Part shown: positions 34,116-42,505 of the stretch, in pieces
Layout: every line of letters begins with the position of its first letter
Position numbering within the stretch: the stretch's first letter is position 1
DNA from: Kribbella sp. VKM Ac-2569
Lineage (GTDB): Bacteria; Actinomycetota; Actinomycetes; Propionibacteriales; Kribbellaceae
Direction: 5' to 3'
DNA length: 64,000 nt
NCBI RefSeq assembly: GCF_004216905.1
Contig: NZ_SGXJ01000004.1
Location: forward strand, 124,001 to 188,000
Position numbers and translations under genes: made by a program
The notes under the pieces: generated by a model
Told to the model about the DNA's origin: nothing
The model's database searches: none
Seen by the model: only the letters and a program-made list of their open reading frames with translations

Positions 34116-35576
34116 TCAGGCCGAGGGCAAGAGTTCTGGTAGGAGGTCCGGGTCGGCCATCTTCGGGTCGAAGGGGAAGAGGGGGCGGAGTACGCCGTGG
34201 TGGCCTAGGCGGAGGAGGTCTTGGTCTACGCCGCCGGGGGTCAGGGCCAGGAGCCAGTCGGCGGCGAGGTTGTAGAGCTCCGGTTCCAGGTAGCCGATCT
34301 TGACGATGACCAGGTCGGTGGCCGCTGGGTCGAGGCCGAGGAGGGTGAAGTCGGCGAGGTGGTGGTACGGCTTGCGGCGGGTGGTGAGGATCGAGTGCAG
34401 CCCACCGACCTGCACAACCGCGACGGTGCCGCCGACGGGATCCTCGGAGATCGAGAACACGGTGCCGGACAGCGCGACCGGACCGGCGGGACCGGAGTCG
34501 ACCTTGCCGCCGGCGGTGACCTCGACCGGATTCCCAACGCCGGCCGCGACACAGGCGGCGACCGCCTCGGCGTCGGCGATGCTGGCGTGGATCGCGGTGG
34601 CCTTGCCGGCGGTCAGTTCCTCGATCGTAAGCAGCTGACCAAGAGTCCAGGACGTGTCGCCGGCGCCACCGGCGGTCGGGTTGTCGCCCGAGTCGCTGAT
34701 CAAGAACGGGCGGGCGTCACTCGCGAGGCCGGCCGTGACGCACTCCTGCAGCGTTCCGGTCGGCGCGACGAAGGCGAAGCCGTCGCGGGCATCCCAGTAG
34801 GCCTTCGCCAACTCGGTGGCGCGCTCGGTGATCAGCGCATGGTCGTCGCCCGTAACAACCACGGCCGCACGACACCGCGGCTCGTCGGCCCACGCGTACC
34901 CGACCCACACAGCCGCATCCAGTACGCCGGGCTCGTCCGCGATCTCGCCCACGCGCCGATAGATCGACTTGGCCGGCTCGAGCCGCGTCGACGTCTTCTC
35001 ACCCGGCAGCAGCACCGGCACCTGGACCCACGCCTTCCCCGGCTTCCCGAGTCCGGACCGCAGCCGCTCCACCAGGTTGCGCAGCGCCCGCTCGCGGCTC
35101 TCCATCGCGTCCTCGTGCGGCGCCATCCGGTAGCACGTGATCAGATCGACCGCCGTACCGAGCTCGCGGGACACGTTCCCGTGCAGGTCCATCGACGCCG
35201 ACACGAGTACGTCGGGACCGAGCACGGACCGGATCCGCGTGGCCAGGTCAGCCTCCGCGTCCTGCCGCCCGACGACGCTCATCGCGCCGTGGATGTCGAA
35301 GAACAACCCGTCCAACGGTCCGGCGTCTTCGAGGCGCGTGATGATCTCCGCGGACAGGTCGTCGTACACCTCCGGCAGCACCGCGCCGCCGGGGAGGGAC
35401 CGCGCATGCAGGAGCGGCACCCACTCGATGCCCTGCGCCCAGTCCTTGCCGAGGAAGTCGTACCGCTCCAGCAGGTGGTCCCCACGCCGTACGTCGAAAT
35501 CGGCAAGGCCGGCCCGGTGAGGCGAGAACGTGCTGGACTCGATAGCGATCCCGGCAATGCCGATCCGAAGGTTCAT
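34116..35576 (-). CDS. M81 family metallopeptidase (MlrC-like)
   Basis: 486 residues from the ATG giving MNLRIGIAGIAIESSTFSP. Conserved MlrC features: FFDIHGAM near 103-110 and MDLHGN near 134-139 supply metal-binding Asp/His residues; SGDNPTAGGAGDT near 310. The family is named after microcystin breakdown but is widespread in soil bacteria with unknown natural substrates, presumably modified peptides or opine-like compounds. It follows the LacI gene by 42 bases on the same strand. Confidence 0.87.
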   Translation of the reverse strand: MNLRIGIAGIAIESSTFSPHRAGLADFDVRRGDHLLERYDFLGKDWAQGIEWVPLLHARSLPGGAVLPEVYDDLSAEIITRLEDAGPLDGLFFDIHGAMSVVGRQDAEADLATRIRSVLGPDVLVSASMDLHGNVSRELGTAVDLITCYRMAPHEDAMESRERALRNLVERLRSGLGKPGKAWVQVPVLLPGEKTSTRLEPAKSIYRRVGEIADEPGVLDAAVWVGYAWADEPRCRAAVVVTGDDHALITERATELAKAYWDARDGFAFVAPTGTLQECVTAGLASDARPFLISDSGDNPTAGGAGDTSWTLGQLLTIEELTAGKATAIHASIADAEAVAACVAAGVGNPVEVTAGGKVDSGPAGPVALSGTVFSISEDPVGGTVAVVQVGGLHSILTTRRKPYHHLADFTLLGLDPAATDLVIVKIGYLEPELYNLAADWLLALTPGGVDQDLLRLGHHGVLRPLFPFDPKMADPDLLPELLPSA

Positions 35577-35618
35577 GTCTAAAACCTGCCACAACCGAGC
35601 CGTTTCGCGCACTGTGTT

Positions 35619-36644
35619 CTAGGCGATTGTGGACACTCGCGGACCCGTCGACCCCCGGACGACGAGCTCGGTGGCTAGTTCTACGTGGAGGGCCTCGACC
35701 TCGTGGCGGTCCAGCAGGCGGATCAGCAGGCTGACGGCCATGCGGCCCATCTCCTGCAAGGGCTGGCGGACCGTAGTCAATTGGGGACTGGTCGCACGCG
35801 AAAGGTCGAGGTCGTCGAAGCCGGCGATCGAGACATCGGCGGGGACCGAGAGACCGCGTTCACGAGCGGCCTGCAGCGCGCCGATCGCGGCCTTGTCGTT
35901 GAACGCGACCAACGCGGTCGGCCGCGGATCGAGGTCGAGCAGCTCGCCGGCGGCTCGGTAGCCGTGCTGCGTGGTCGGCTGGTCGTGCCGGACCAGCGAC
36001 GGATCGGGCAGGATGCCGACGTCCGCGAGCGCAGCAGAATGACCGCTCAGCCGCGCGTCGGCGGCGAGCCACTCGCGCGGCCCGGCGATCACACCGATCC
36101 GCGTGTGTCCGAGCCCGGTCAGGTACGCCGTGAGTTGCCGAGCGCCGGAGTGGTGAGCCGCGGACACGGACGGGATGTCCCGAGGCAACGCCGTACGAGG
36201 GTCGACGACGACGAACGGGAAGCGCCGCGAACTCAGCCGGACCAGGTCCTCGCTCGGCTCCGGCGGAAGGATCAGGATCGCGCCGCCGATCCCCCGGCGG
36301 GACGCCAGGCTCGCGAGCGCGGGATCCTCCTGCGTGGCCTCGCCGGCGTTGAGGACGACCTGCCGGCCGTGGCGATCCAGGGTCTCGGCGATCGACGACA
36401 CGATCAGTCCGAAGTAGTCCGTCAGCACGTAGGGGCAGCGCACGTAGACGGCCCCGTCGACGGGTTTCGCCGTACCGCCGCGGGGTGCGGGCGCACGCAG
36501 GCCCAGGGCCTCGACCGCCTGCTCGACGAGTTGCCGCGTTTCGGGCGCCACGCTGCCCTGCTGGTTGAGCACGCGGGACACCGTCGCGATCGACACCCCG
36601 GTCGCGGCAGCGACGTCCCGCACGGTCGCTCTACCTCGCGGCAT
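35619..36644 (-). CDS. LacI-family transcriptional regulator
   Basis: 341 residues. HTH at 6-30 (VRDVAAATGVSIATVSRVLN) followed by the hinge region and a periplasmic-binding-protein-like sensor domain (GVIAGPREWLAADARLSG, then VAFNDKAAIGAL). Divergent from the GH30 gene and upstream of the M81 gene, so it may control both. Two TTTGTTWCATCC sites flank the divergent gap. Confidence 0.92.
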   Translation of the reverse strand: MPRGRATVRDVAAATGVSIATVSRVLNQQGSVAPETRQLVEQAVEALGLRAPAPRGGTAKPVDGAVYVRCPYVLTDYFGLIVSSIAETLDRHGRQVVLNAGEATQEDPALASLASRRGIGGAILILPPEPSEDLVRLSSRRFPFVVVDPRTALPRDIPSVSAAHHSGARQLTAYLTGLGHTRIGVIAGPREWLAADARLSGHSAALADVGILPDPSLVRHDQPTTQHGYRAAGELLDLDPRPTALVAFNDKAAIGALQAARERGLSVPADVSIAGFDDLDLSRATSPQLTTVRQPLQEMGRMAVSLLIRLLDRHEVEALHVELATELVVRGSTGPRVSTIA

Positions 36645-36664
36645 TTGTTACATCCTGATGTTTC
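36644..36664. promoter_or_regulatory. LacI-type operator, regulator side
   Basis: TTTGTTACATCCTGATGTTTC: a palindrome with perfect core ACATC-CT-GATGT and partly matching flanks, touching the LacI start codon. Suggests autoregulation. Confidence 0.6.
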
Positions 36665-36697
36665 ACACTCAGCACTCTAGCTCCACGCTCCCAGACC

Positions 36698-36726
36698 TTG
36701 ACAGTCCTTAGCGCCGAGCGTTCTCT
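36698..36726 (+). promoter_or_regulatory. Putative promoter of the GH30 gene
   Basis: TTGACA at 36698-36703, an exact -35 hexamer, then 17 bases and a weak -10 (TTCTCT at 36721). The ATG lies 33 bases downstream. Confidence 0.45.
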
Positions 36727-36733
36727 GAGGACG

Positions 36734-36745
36734 TTTGTTTCATCC
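36734..36745. promoter_or_regulatory. LacI-type half-operator, GH30 side
   Basis: TTTGTTTCATCC, 11 of 12 identical to the site at 36644-36655, placed at or just after the predicted transcription start of the GH30 gene. Confidence 0.5.
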
Positions 36746-36758
36746 CGAGGAGTGTGCG

Positions 36759-38654
36759 ATGAGATCACCCGCCTTCGGCGTCGCCCTTGCTCTCACGGTG
36801 GCGTCACTCACCGGGCCCGCCCAGGCCCATCCCCCGACGACTCAGGTCAACGTCTGGGTCACCACGCCCGACCGCGCCGAGCTGCTTCACGAGCGCGCGC
36901 CCGTCTCGTTCCAGGACGGCGCGAGCGACCGGACCACGATCACGGTCGACCCGCGGACGACGTACCAGACCATGGACGGCTTCGGCGCCTCGATCACCGA
37001 CTCGTCGGCGAGTGTCCTGTACCGGCTCAGCCCGGCCGACCGCGAGCAGACGCTGCGCAAGCTGTTCGACCCGCAGCAGGGCATCGGCGTCAGCTTCCTG
37101 CGGCAGCCGGTCGGCTCGTCCGACTTCACGGCCGCGGCCGAGCACTACACGTACGACGACGTACCCGCCGGCCAGACCGACTTCGGGCTGCGGAACTTCA
37201 GCATCGCGCACGACGAGCAGCAGGTGCTGCCACTGCTCCGCCGCGCCAAGCAGCTCAACCCGGCGCTCAAGGTGATGGCCACGCCGTGGAGTCCGCCGGC
37301 GTGGATGAAGACCGGCGACTCTCTCGTCGGCGGGCGGCTGAAGGACGACCCCAAGGTGTACGACGCGTACGCGCGCTACCTGGTGAAGTTCGTCCAGGCG
37401 TACACGCGGGCCGGCGTACCGGTCGACTTCCTCTCGATCCAGAACGAGCCGCAGAACCGCAAGCCGAGCGCGTACCCGGGCACGGACCTGCCCGTCCGGC
37501 AGGAAGCAGCAGTGATCACCGCCCTGGGTCCACTGCTGCAGAAGGTCAGCCCGCGGACGAAGATCCTCGGGTACGACCACAACTGGACCACGCACCCCGG
37601 TGACGTCGCCTCCACTCCGCCTGGTGAGGACCCGGAGATCGACTACCCGTACAAGCTGCTGCAGACCTCGGCGGCGAAGTGGATCGCGGGTACGGCGTAC
37701 CACTGCTACTCCGGCGACCCGTCGAAGCAGACCGATCTCCACAACGCGTTCCCGTCGAAGGGGATCTGGTTCACCGAGTGCTCCGGCTCGCACGGGCCGA
37801 ACGACACCCCGCCGCAGATCTTCCGCGGCACGCTCACGTGGCACGCGCGCACGTTGATGCTCGGTACGACGCGCAACTGGGCGAAGTCGGTCGTCAACTG
37901 GAACATCGCACTCGACTCGACCGGCGGCCCGCACCTCGGCGGCTGCGACACCTGCACCGGCCTGGTCACGCTGCAGCCGGACGGGTCGGTGTCGACGGAT
38001 GCGGAGTACTACACGATCGGCCACCTGTCGAAGTTCGTGAAGCCGGGCGCGGTGCGGATCGGGAGTACGTCGTACGGGACGACCGGATGGAACGGGCAGC
38101 TGATGTCGGCCGCGTTCCGCAACCCCGACGGTACGACGGCGCTCGTGGTGCACAACGAGAACGACGAGCCGCGGTCGTTCGCGGTGGCGGTCGGCGATCA
38201 GTCCTTCGAGTACGAGCTGCCGGGTGGGTCGATCGCGACGTACACCTGGGGGCGGACTTCGGCGGACGTGCCGCACGAGCTCTCGGTTGAGAGCGCGACG
38301 GCGAGCGTCAACGGGGCCGATGCTGGGCTGCTGGTCGACGCGGACGGGTCGACTGTGTGGCAGAGCAAGGCGGCGCAGGCGCCTGGTCAGTGGGTGCAGG
38401 TCGACCTGGGTAAGGCGCAGACGTTCCGGCAGGTCGCGTTGGACAGCGGCGGGAACCTCGGCGACCACGCGCACGGTCAGTCGGTTGCTGTCAGCAACGA
38501 CGGGAGCAGTTGGCGGACGGTCGCCGTCGGTACGTCGAGCAGCCAGTTGACGACGATCGACCTACCGCCGACAAGCGCCCGCTACGTCCGGATCACACAG
38601 ACCGGCACCGCAGGCAACTGGTGGAGTCTGGCCGACCTGCGCATCTACCGCTGA
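36759..38654 (+). CDS. Secreted GH30 glycosidase with C-terminal discoidin domain
   Basis: 631 residues from ATG with GAGGAG seven bases before. Signal peptide 1-25 (ends AQAH). The catalytic barrel is of glucosylceramidase/GH30 type. Acid/base Glu230 is in QNEPQNR and nucleophile Glu340 in WFTECSGSHG. An all-beta GH30 side domain lies near 440-500. Residues about 510-631 form an F5/8 (discoidin) carbohydrate-binding domain (WVQVDLGKAQTFRQVALDSGG). Likely a beta-glucosidase, xylanase or beta-1,6-glucanase acting on plant or fungal polymer. The last ten bases overlap the convergent amidase. Confidence 0.92.
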   Translation: MRSPAFGVALALTVASLTGPAQAHPPTTQVNVWVTTPDRAELLHERAPVSFQDGASDRTTITVDPRTTYQTMDGFGASITDSSASVLYRLSPADREQTLRKLFDPQQGIGVSFLRQPVGSSDFTAAAEHYTYDDVPAGQTDFGLRNFSIAHDEQQVLPLLRRAKQLNPALKVMATPWSPPAWMKTGDSLVGGRLKDDPKVYDAYARYLVKFVQAYTRAGVPVDFLSIQNEPQNRKPSAYPGTDLPVRQEAAVITALGPLLQKVSPRTKILGYDHNWTTHPGDVASTPPGEDPEIDYPYKLLQTSAAKWIAGTAYHCYSGDPSKQTDLHNAFPSKGIWFTECSGSHGPNDTPPQIFRGTLTWHARTLMLGTTRNWAKSVVNWNIALDSTGGPHLGGCDTCTGLVTLQPDGSVSTDAEYYTIGHLSKFVKPGAVRIGSTSYGTTGWNGQLMSAAFRNPDGTTALVVHNENDEPRSFAVAVGDQSFEYELPGGSIATYTWGRTSADVPHELSVESATASVNGADAGLLVDADGSTVWQSKAAQAPGQWVQVDLGKAQTFRQVALDSGGNLGDHAHGQSVAVSNDGSSWRTVAVGTSSSQLTTIDLPPTSARYVRITQTGTAGNWWSLADLRIYR

Positions 38655-39871
38655 GCCTCGATCCAGCACGCGACCGCGGCCGCCTGTTCGTTGCTCGCAG
38701 CAATGACCTGGAGGCCGACCGGAAGGCCGTCAGCCGGAATCGGCAGGCTGACGGCCGCGTGCCTGGTGAGGTTCGCGAGGCGCGTGTTGGTGAGGAGCTG
38801 TCGGCGTACGTCGAGCTCGGGTGCGGTCAACGGCGGCGCGGTGGTGAGGACAGTCGGGGTGAGTACGGCGTCGACGTGCTGGAAGACCGCGTCGAGCTCG
38901 GCGGTGATCCTGGCGGCGTCTTCCTGTGCTCGTCGATAGTCCGCCGGCTTCACCTGCGCCGCCTCGATCAGACGCTGACGGACGTCGGGTTGGTACCGGT
39001 CCTGCGGGCGGCCGCGGTGGCTGGCCACAGCTTCGGGTCCTTGGAGGTTGGCTGCGGTCGAGAAACTGTGCGACCAGTCCGGGAGCCGCACGTCGACGGC
39101 GTTGAGTCCCGTTAATACAGCAGTCCACGCACTGCGGGCCTCAGGAGTGAGTTGCAGGTACTCGGGGTTCGTTACCACTCCGAGGCGAGGGCTGCGGGTA
39201 GTCGCAGATCCCATACCTGCCAGCACAGTCATGGCGTAGGCGGCGTCTGCTGCGGTGCGGGTCAGGACGCCTACGTGGTCGAGGCTCTTGGACAACGGGA
39301 AGACGCGATCGGTCGGCAAGGTGTCGTACGACGGTTTGAAGCCGACGACCCCGCACAACGCCGCCGGGATCCGCACCGAGCCCGCCGTGTCCGTCCCGAG
39401 CGCCAGCGGCACCACCCCGGCCGCGACGGCAGCAGCCGAACCCGAACTTGATCCACCGGTCATCCGCGACGGGTCGTGCGGATTCCGGCACGGTCCGACG
39501 CGGTTCGACGTACCCGTGCAGCCGTAGGCGAACTCGTGCGTGTGGCTCAGCCCGACCACGATCGCTCCGGCGGCGCGCAACCGGCGTACGACCTCCGCGT
39601 CCTGTTGCCCGACCTCGTTCATGGACGCGGACCCGCAGCGGTACGGCAGGCCTTCGACCTCGATGATCTCCTTCACCAGCACGGGTACGCCGGCCAGCGC
39701 ACCGGTCCGGTCGTGAGCCGCGGCCGCCTTCCGCGCACCGTCGACGTCCAGGTGCACGATCGCGTTCAGGTCCGCCGCGTCGGCGGCCCGCGCCAGCGCG
39801 TCCTCGACCAGCTGCACCGGATCCAGCGCACCGTCCCGTACCCCGGCCGCGATCTCCTCCACCGTTCTCAC
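38645..39871 (-). CDS. Amidase signature family protein
   Basis: 408 residues from GTG (VRTVEEIAAG); the frame is open upstream but the coding pattern is that of the opposite strand. Ser-cisSer-Lys triad: Lys67 in PVLVKEI, cis-Ser near 142 in the GGSSSGSAAAVAAG box and nucleophile Ser165 in GTDTAGSVRIPAA. Hydrolyses an amide to acid plus ammonia or amine; substrate unknown. Somewhat shorter than typical GatA-like enzymes (450-490). Confidence 0.88.
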   Translation of the reverse strand: MRTVEEIAAGVRDGALDPVQLVEDALARAADAADLNAIVHLDVDGARKAAAAHDRTGALAGVPVLVKEIIEVEGLPYRCGSASMNEVGQQDAEVVRRLRAAGAIVVGLSHTHEFAYGCTGTSNRVGPCRNPHDPSRMTGGSSSGSAAAVAAGVVPLALGTDTAGSVRIPAALCGVVGFKPSYDTLPTDRVFPLSKSLDHVGVLTRTAADAAYAMTVLAGMGSATTRSPRLGVVTNPEYLQLTPEARSAWTAVLTGLNAVDVRLPDWSHSFSTAANLQGPEAVASHRGRPQDRYQPDVRQRLIEAAQVKPADYRRAQEDAARITAELDAVFQHVDAVLTPTVLTTAPPLTAPELDVRRQLLTNTRLANLTRHAAVSLPIPADGLPVGLQVIAASNEQAAAVACWIEAQR

Positions 39872-39938
39872 TCGCCCATCAGACCACGGAGAGGAAACGG
39901 AAACAGGAGCGTCATGCCATCTTGCTACCGTCCGATGG

Positions 39939-40388
39939 ATGGTGATCGAGGGAGTGGAACTGCGGCCGGCGCCGCCGACCGACGCGGAAGTGCTGGCCCT
40001 GACCACCGCGCAACAGGCCGAACTGGCGGCGATGTACGGCGAGGACCAGCCGCTCGTCGCCCTGCACCCCGACATCGCGTTCACGGTGCTGACCCTGGAA
40101 GGAACCCCGGTCGGCTGCGTCGGACTACAGCCGGTCGGGCCCGGGCTCGGCGAGATCAAGCGGATGTACGTCGTACCGTCGGCCCGCGGTTGGGGCCTGT
40201 CCCGCATGCTGCTCGGGGTGGTCGAGGAGCAGGCCCGAAGAGCAGGCCTCGCCAGACTCCGCCTCGAGACCGGCACCAAGCAGGTCGAGGCGATCGCCCT
40301 CTACACGAACCACGGCTACCACCCAACCCCGCCGTACCCACCCTTCGAGAACGAGATCGCCTCCGTCTGCTACGCCAAGGACCTCTAG
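39939..40388 (+). CDS. GNAT-family N-acetyltransferase
   Basis: 149 residues. Acetyl-CoA loop in MYVVPSARGWGLSRMLL (R-x-x-G-x-x-x/G form: ARGWGLSR), then RLRLETGTKQVEAIALYTNHGYHPTPPY, the usual GNAT end motif. Convergent to the next gene with a 4-base overlap. Acceptor unknown. Confidence 0.87.
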   Translation: MVIEGVELRPAPPTDAEVLALTTAQQAELAAMYGEDQPLVALHPDIAFTVLTLEGTPVGCVGLQPVGPGLGEIKRMYVVPSARGWGLSRMLLGVVEEQARRAGLARLRLETGTKQVEAIALYTNHGYHPTPPYPPFENEIASVCYAKDL

Positions 40389-40996
40389 AGGTTCAGGACC
40401 AGGTCTTCGCCTTCGCGGTGGAAGCCTAGGTTTTTGAGGTACGGCGTGGAGTCGCGCATTCGGGGTGGGGCTATGACCTGGTGGAAGCCCTGGTCGGTGA
40501 AGACGTCGCTGCGGCGGTAGACGAACTCGCCCGGAGTGAAGTCGCGGTACTTCGGCACCACGTAGTCGAGGTCGATCTGTGCGCGGCCTGTGCCTGCGTC
40601 GTGGGCGAGGACGACGCCGACGGTGCGGTCGCCGTGCTGGACCAGGAACGCGTACGGGCTCGCGGCGAGCGTGAATCCAGGGTTGAACCGGGTGATGTCC
40701 TTCTGATGCCGCTCCAGGACGTAGCCGAGATAGGCGTCAGCCGAGTTCACCGGGAGAACCTGGTACTCCGCCTCGTCGTGCCGGTGCCGCAGCAGTCGCC
40801 AGAGATGTACGACGTTGATGACCGCGAGGACCGCGTTCATACCGACCATCGGCCACACGCCGACGACCGCGTTGAACCCGACCAGGATCACGCACCCGAT
40901 CAAGTTCAGGAGCCGCAACCGCAGGATCCGGGTCTGCAGCAACGACCACACAACAAGCGCGGATCCGCCCCACCCGATGATGCTCCAAACGTCCAC
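40385..40996 (-). CDS. YgjV-like membrane protein with GNAT-like C-terminal domain
   Basis: 203 residues. Three membrane segments in residues 3-72 (IIGWGGSALVVWSLL, LLNLIGCVILVGFNAVVGV, VGMNAVLAVINVVHLW) match YgjV-like inner-membrane proteins. The soluble C-terminal 115 residues end with YLKNLGFHREGEDLVL, reminiscent of an acetyltransferase fold but without a clear acetyl-CoA loop. Function unknown. Confidence 0.65.
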   Translation of the reverse strand: MDVWSIIGWGGSALVVWSLLQTRILRLRLLNLIGCVILVGFNAVVGVWPMVGMNAVLAVINVVHLWRLLRHRHDEAEYQVLPVNSADAYLGYVLERHQKDITRFNPGFTLAASPYAFLVQHGDRTVGVVLAHDAGTGRAQIDLDYVVPKYRDFTPGEFVYRRSDVFTDQGFHQVIAPPRMRDSTPYLKNLGFHREGEDLVLNL

Positions 40997-41014
40997 ACCG
41001 CGAGACTAGACGTC

Positions 41015-41788
41015 GTGAGCGATTTCCTGTTGCTGGACGGCGCCCTGTTACCGATGGTCGACCCGGTGTTGCTGCGAGCAACGTCGTACGGGCACTTCAC
41101 CTCGATGCAGGTTCGCGACGGTCAGGTCGACGGGCTCGATCTGCACTTCGAGCGGCTGGACCGCAGTACGCGGGAGGTCTTCGATCAGCCGCTGCCCGAG
41201 GACCGCGTCCGCGCCGACCTCCGCGCGGCGCTCGATCAGGCAGGCTCCGGCGACCTCTCGATCCGCGTGAACGTCTTCGCCGACGACGAACTCCACCTAC
41301 TGACCCGAGTCGGCCCGCCGGTCGTTGCCGGCACCCGTCCGCTCCGACTGCTCGCGTACCAGCACGAACGCACCGCCCCGCACCTCAAGCACACCGGCAC
41401 GTTCGACCTCACGTACTACGCCCGCGCCGCCAAGCAGGCCGGGTACGACGACGCCGTCTTCCACACCGCAACGGGCGAGCTCTCCGAAGCCTCCATCTGG
41501 AACATCTGCTTCGCCCGCGGCCCGCGCATCGTCTTCCCCACCGCGCCGATCCTCCCCGGCATCCGCCAGCAGGTCCTCCAACGCGGCCTCAATTCCTTCG
41601 ACACCGCCCCGATCCCCCTCACCGACCTCAGGACGTACGACGCCGCCTACCTGACCAACTCCATCGACCCAGCCCTCCCCGTCGAATCCATCACGACAGC
41701 CACAGGCACCACGACGTACGCCCCACACCCATCCTCAGCCACCACCATCACCAAGGCCTACGCGGGCATTCCCACCCAACCCATCTGA
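41015..41788 (+). CDS. Class IV aminotransferase family protein
   Basis: 257 residues from GTG (VSDFLLLDG). Fold type IV PLP features: HFERLDRSTREVF near 41-53, Lys candidate in YYARAAKQAGYDDAVFH, and the phosphate-binding ELSEASIWNICF followed by LPGIRQQVL. Could be a branched-chain aminotransferase relative or an aminodeoxychorismate lyase-like enzyme; the short length favours the lyase-like side. Divergent from the YgjV-like gene. Confidence 0.82.
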   Translation: MSDFLLLDGALLPMVDPVLLRATSYGHFTSMQVRDGQVDGLDLHFERLDRSTREVFDQPLPEDRVRADLRAALDQAGSGDLSIRVNVFADDELHLLTRVGPPVVAGTRPLRLLAYQHERTAPHLKHTGTFDLTYYARAAKQAGYDDAVFHTATGELSEASIWNICFARGPRIVFPTAPILPGIRQQVLQRGLNSFDTAPIPLTDLRTYDAAYLTNSIDPALPVESITTATGTTTYAPHPSSATTITKAYAGIPTQPI

Positions 41789-41797
41789 TCGGGCTGG

Positions 41798-42397
41798 TCA
41801 GTTCTCAAGGTCCGCCCGCGCCGACTCATCCGCCTTCAACGACTGCCGTGGAGCCAGCAGCCGGTTCACCGGGACCTCCACCGTGAACGGGAGACCGACG
41901 CGGAGCACATCGGTCGACCGGGCATGAACAACGGGCGAACCGGACCTCAGGTCGAGAACGACGATCTCCACGCCGTCCGGCCCGAACTCGACACGCCACA
42001 TCCACTGGATGCCCGACGCCGCGTACAGCTGAGGCTTGAAGATCCGGTCCATGGCAGCGTTCGACGGTGAAACCACCTCGACCACCAGGTGCACGTCCGC
42101 CGGCACCAGCGCGACGGAGTCCGTGAGCAGCGCCGAGGACTGAGCGACGATCACGTCAGGAACGAACAGCCGTCCCGTGCTCAGTTGCAGGTTGGTCGCT
42201 TCCACAACGTCGGCCTCGTCCGGCGCTGATTCGCGCAGGAAGACGGAAATCCGCCCAGCCACCAACTGGTGTCGTGGCGCAGGCGCCGGTGTCACAAGCA
42301 AACTCCCATCGATGATCTCGTAGCGCTGCCCGTCGTCGGGCAGGCCGGCGAGATCGTCCGTGGTCCACGGCCCGAAATGAGAGAGCGACTCGGTCAT
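41798..42397 (-). CDS. Uma2-family endonuclease-like protein
   Basis: 199 residues from the ATG giving MTESLSHFG. Uma2/DUF820 pattern: YEIIDGSLLVTPAPAPRHQ, FVPDVIVAQ and VHLVVEVVSPSN, i.e. the D-x(n)-E-x-V residues of a PDDEXK nuclease core. These families expand in soil actinomycetes; no biochemical role is known with certainty. It stands between an aminotransferase (convergent) and the CCA-adding enzyme. Confidence 0.83.
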   Translation of the reverse strand: MTESLSHFGPWTTDDLAGLPDDGQRYEIIDGSLLVTPAPAPRHQLVAGRISVFLRESAPDEADVVEATNLQLSTGRLFVPDVIVAQSSALLTDSVALVPADVHLVVEVVSPSNAAMDRIFKPQLYAASGIQWMWRVEFGPDGVEIVVLDLRSGSPVVHARSTDVLRVGLPFTVEVPVNRLLAPRQSLKADESARADLEN

Positions 42398-42505
42398 CGA
42401 GATACCTGCTTTCTGGGTGCTGGTCAGCACGCCCCGGCACACAAAGAGAATACGGGTTTCGCACCTCGGATCGACGCGAAGACGCAGGCCTGTGGAAAAC
42501 CCCGC

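Noticed and set aside
39872..40279. Open frame extending the amidase upstream through the GNAT gene
   Set aside because: Composition fits antisense of the GNAT gene; the amidase fold starts at the GTG at 39871.
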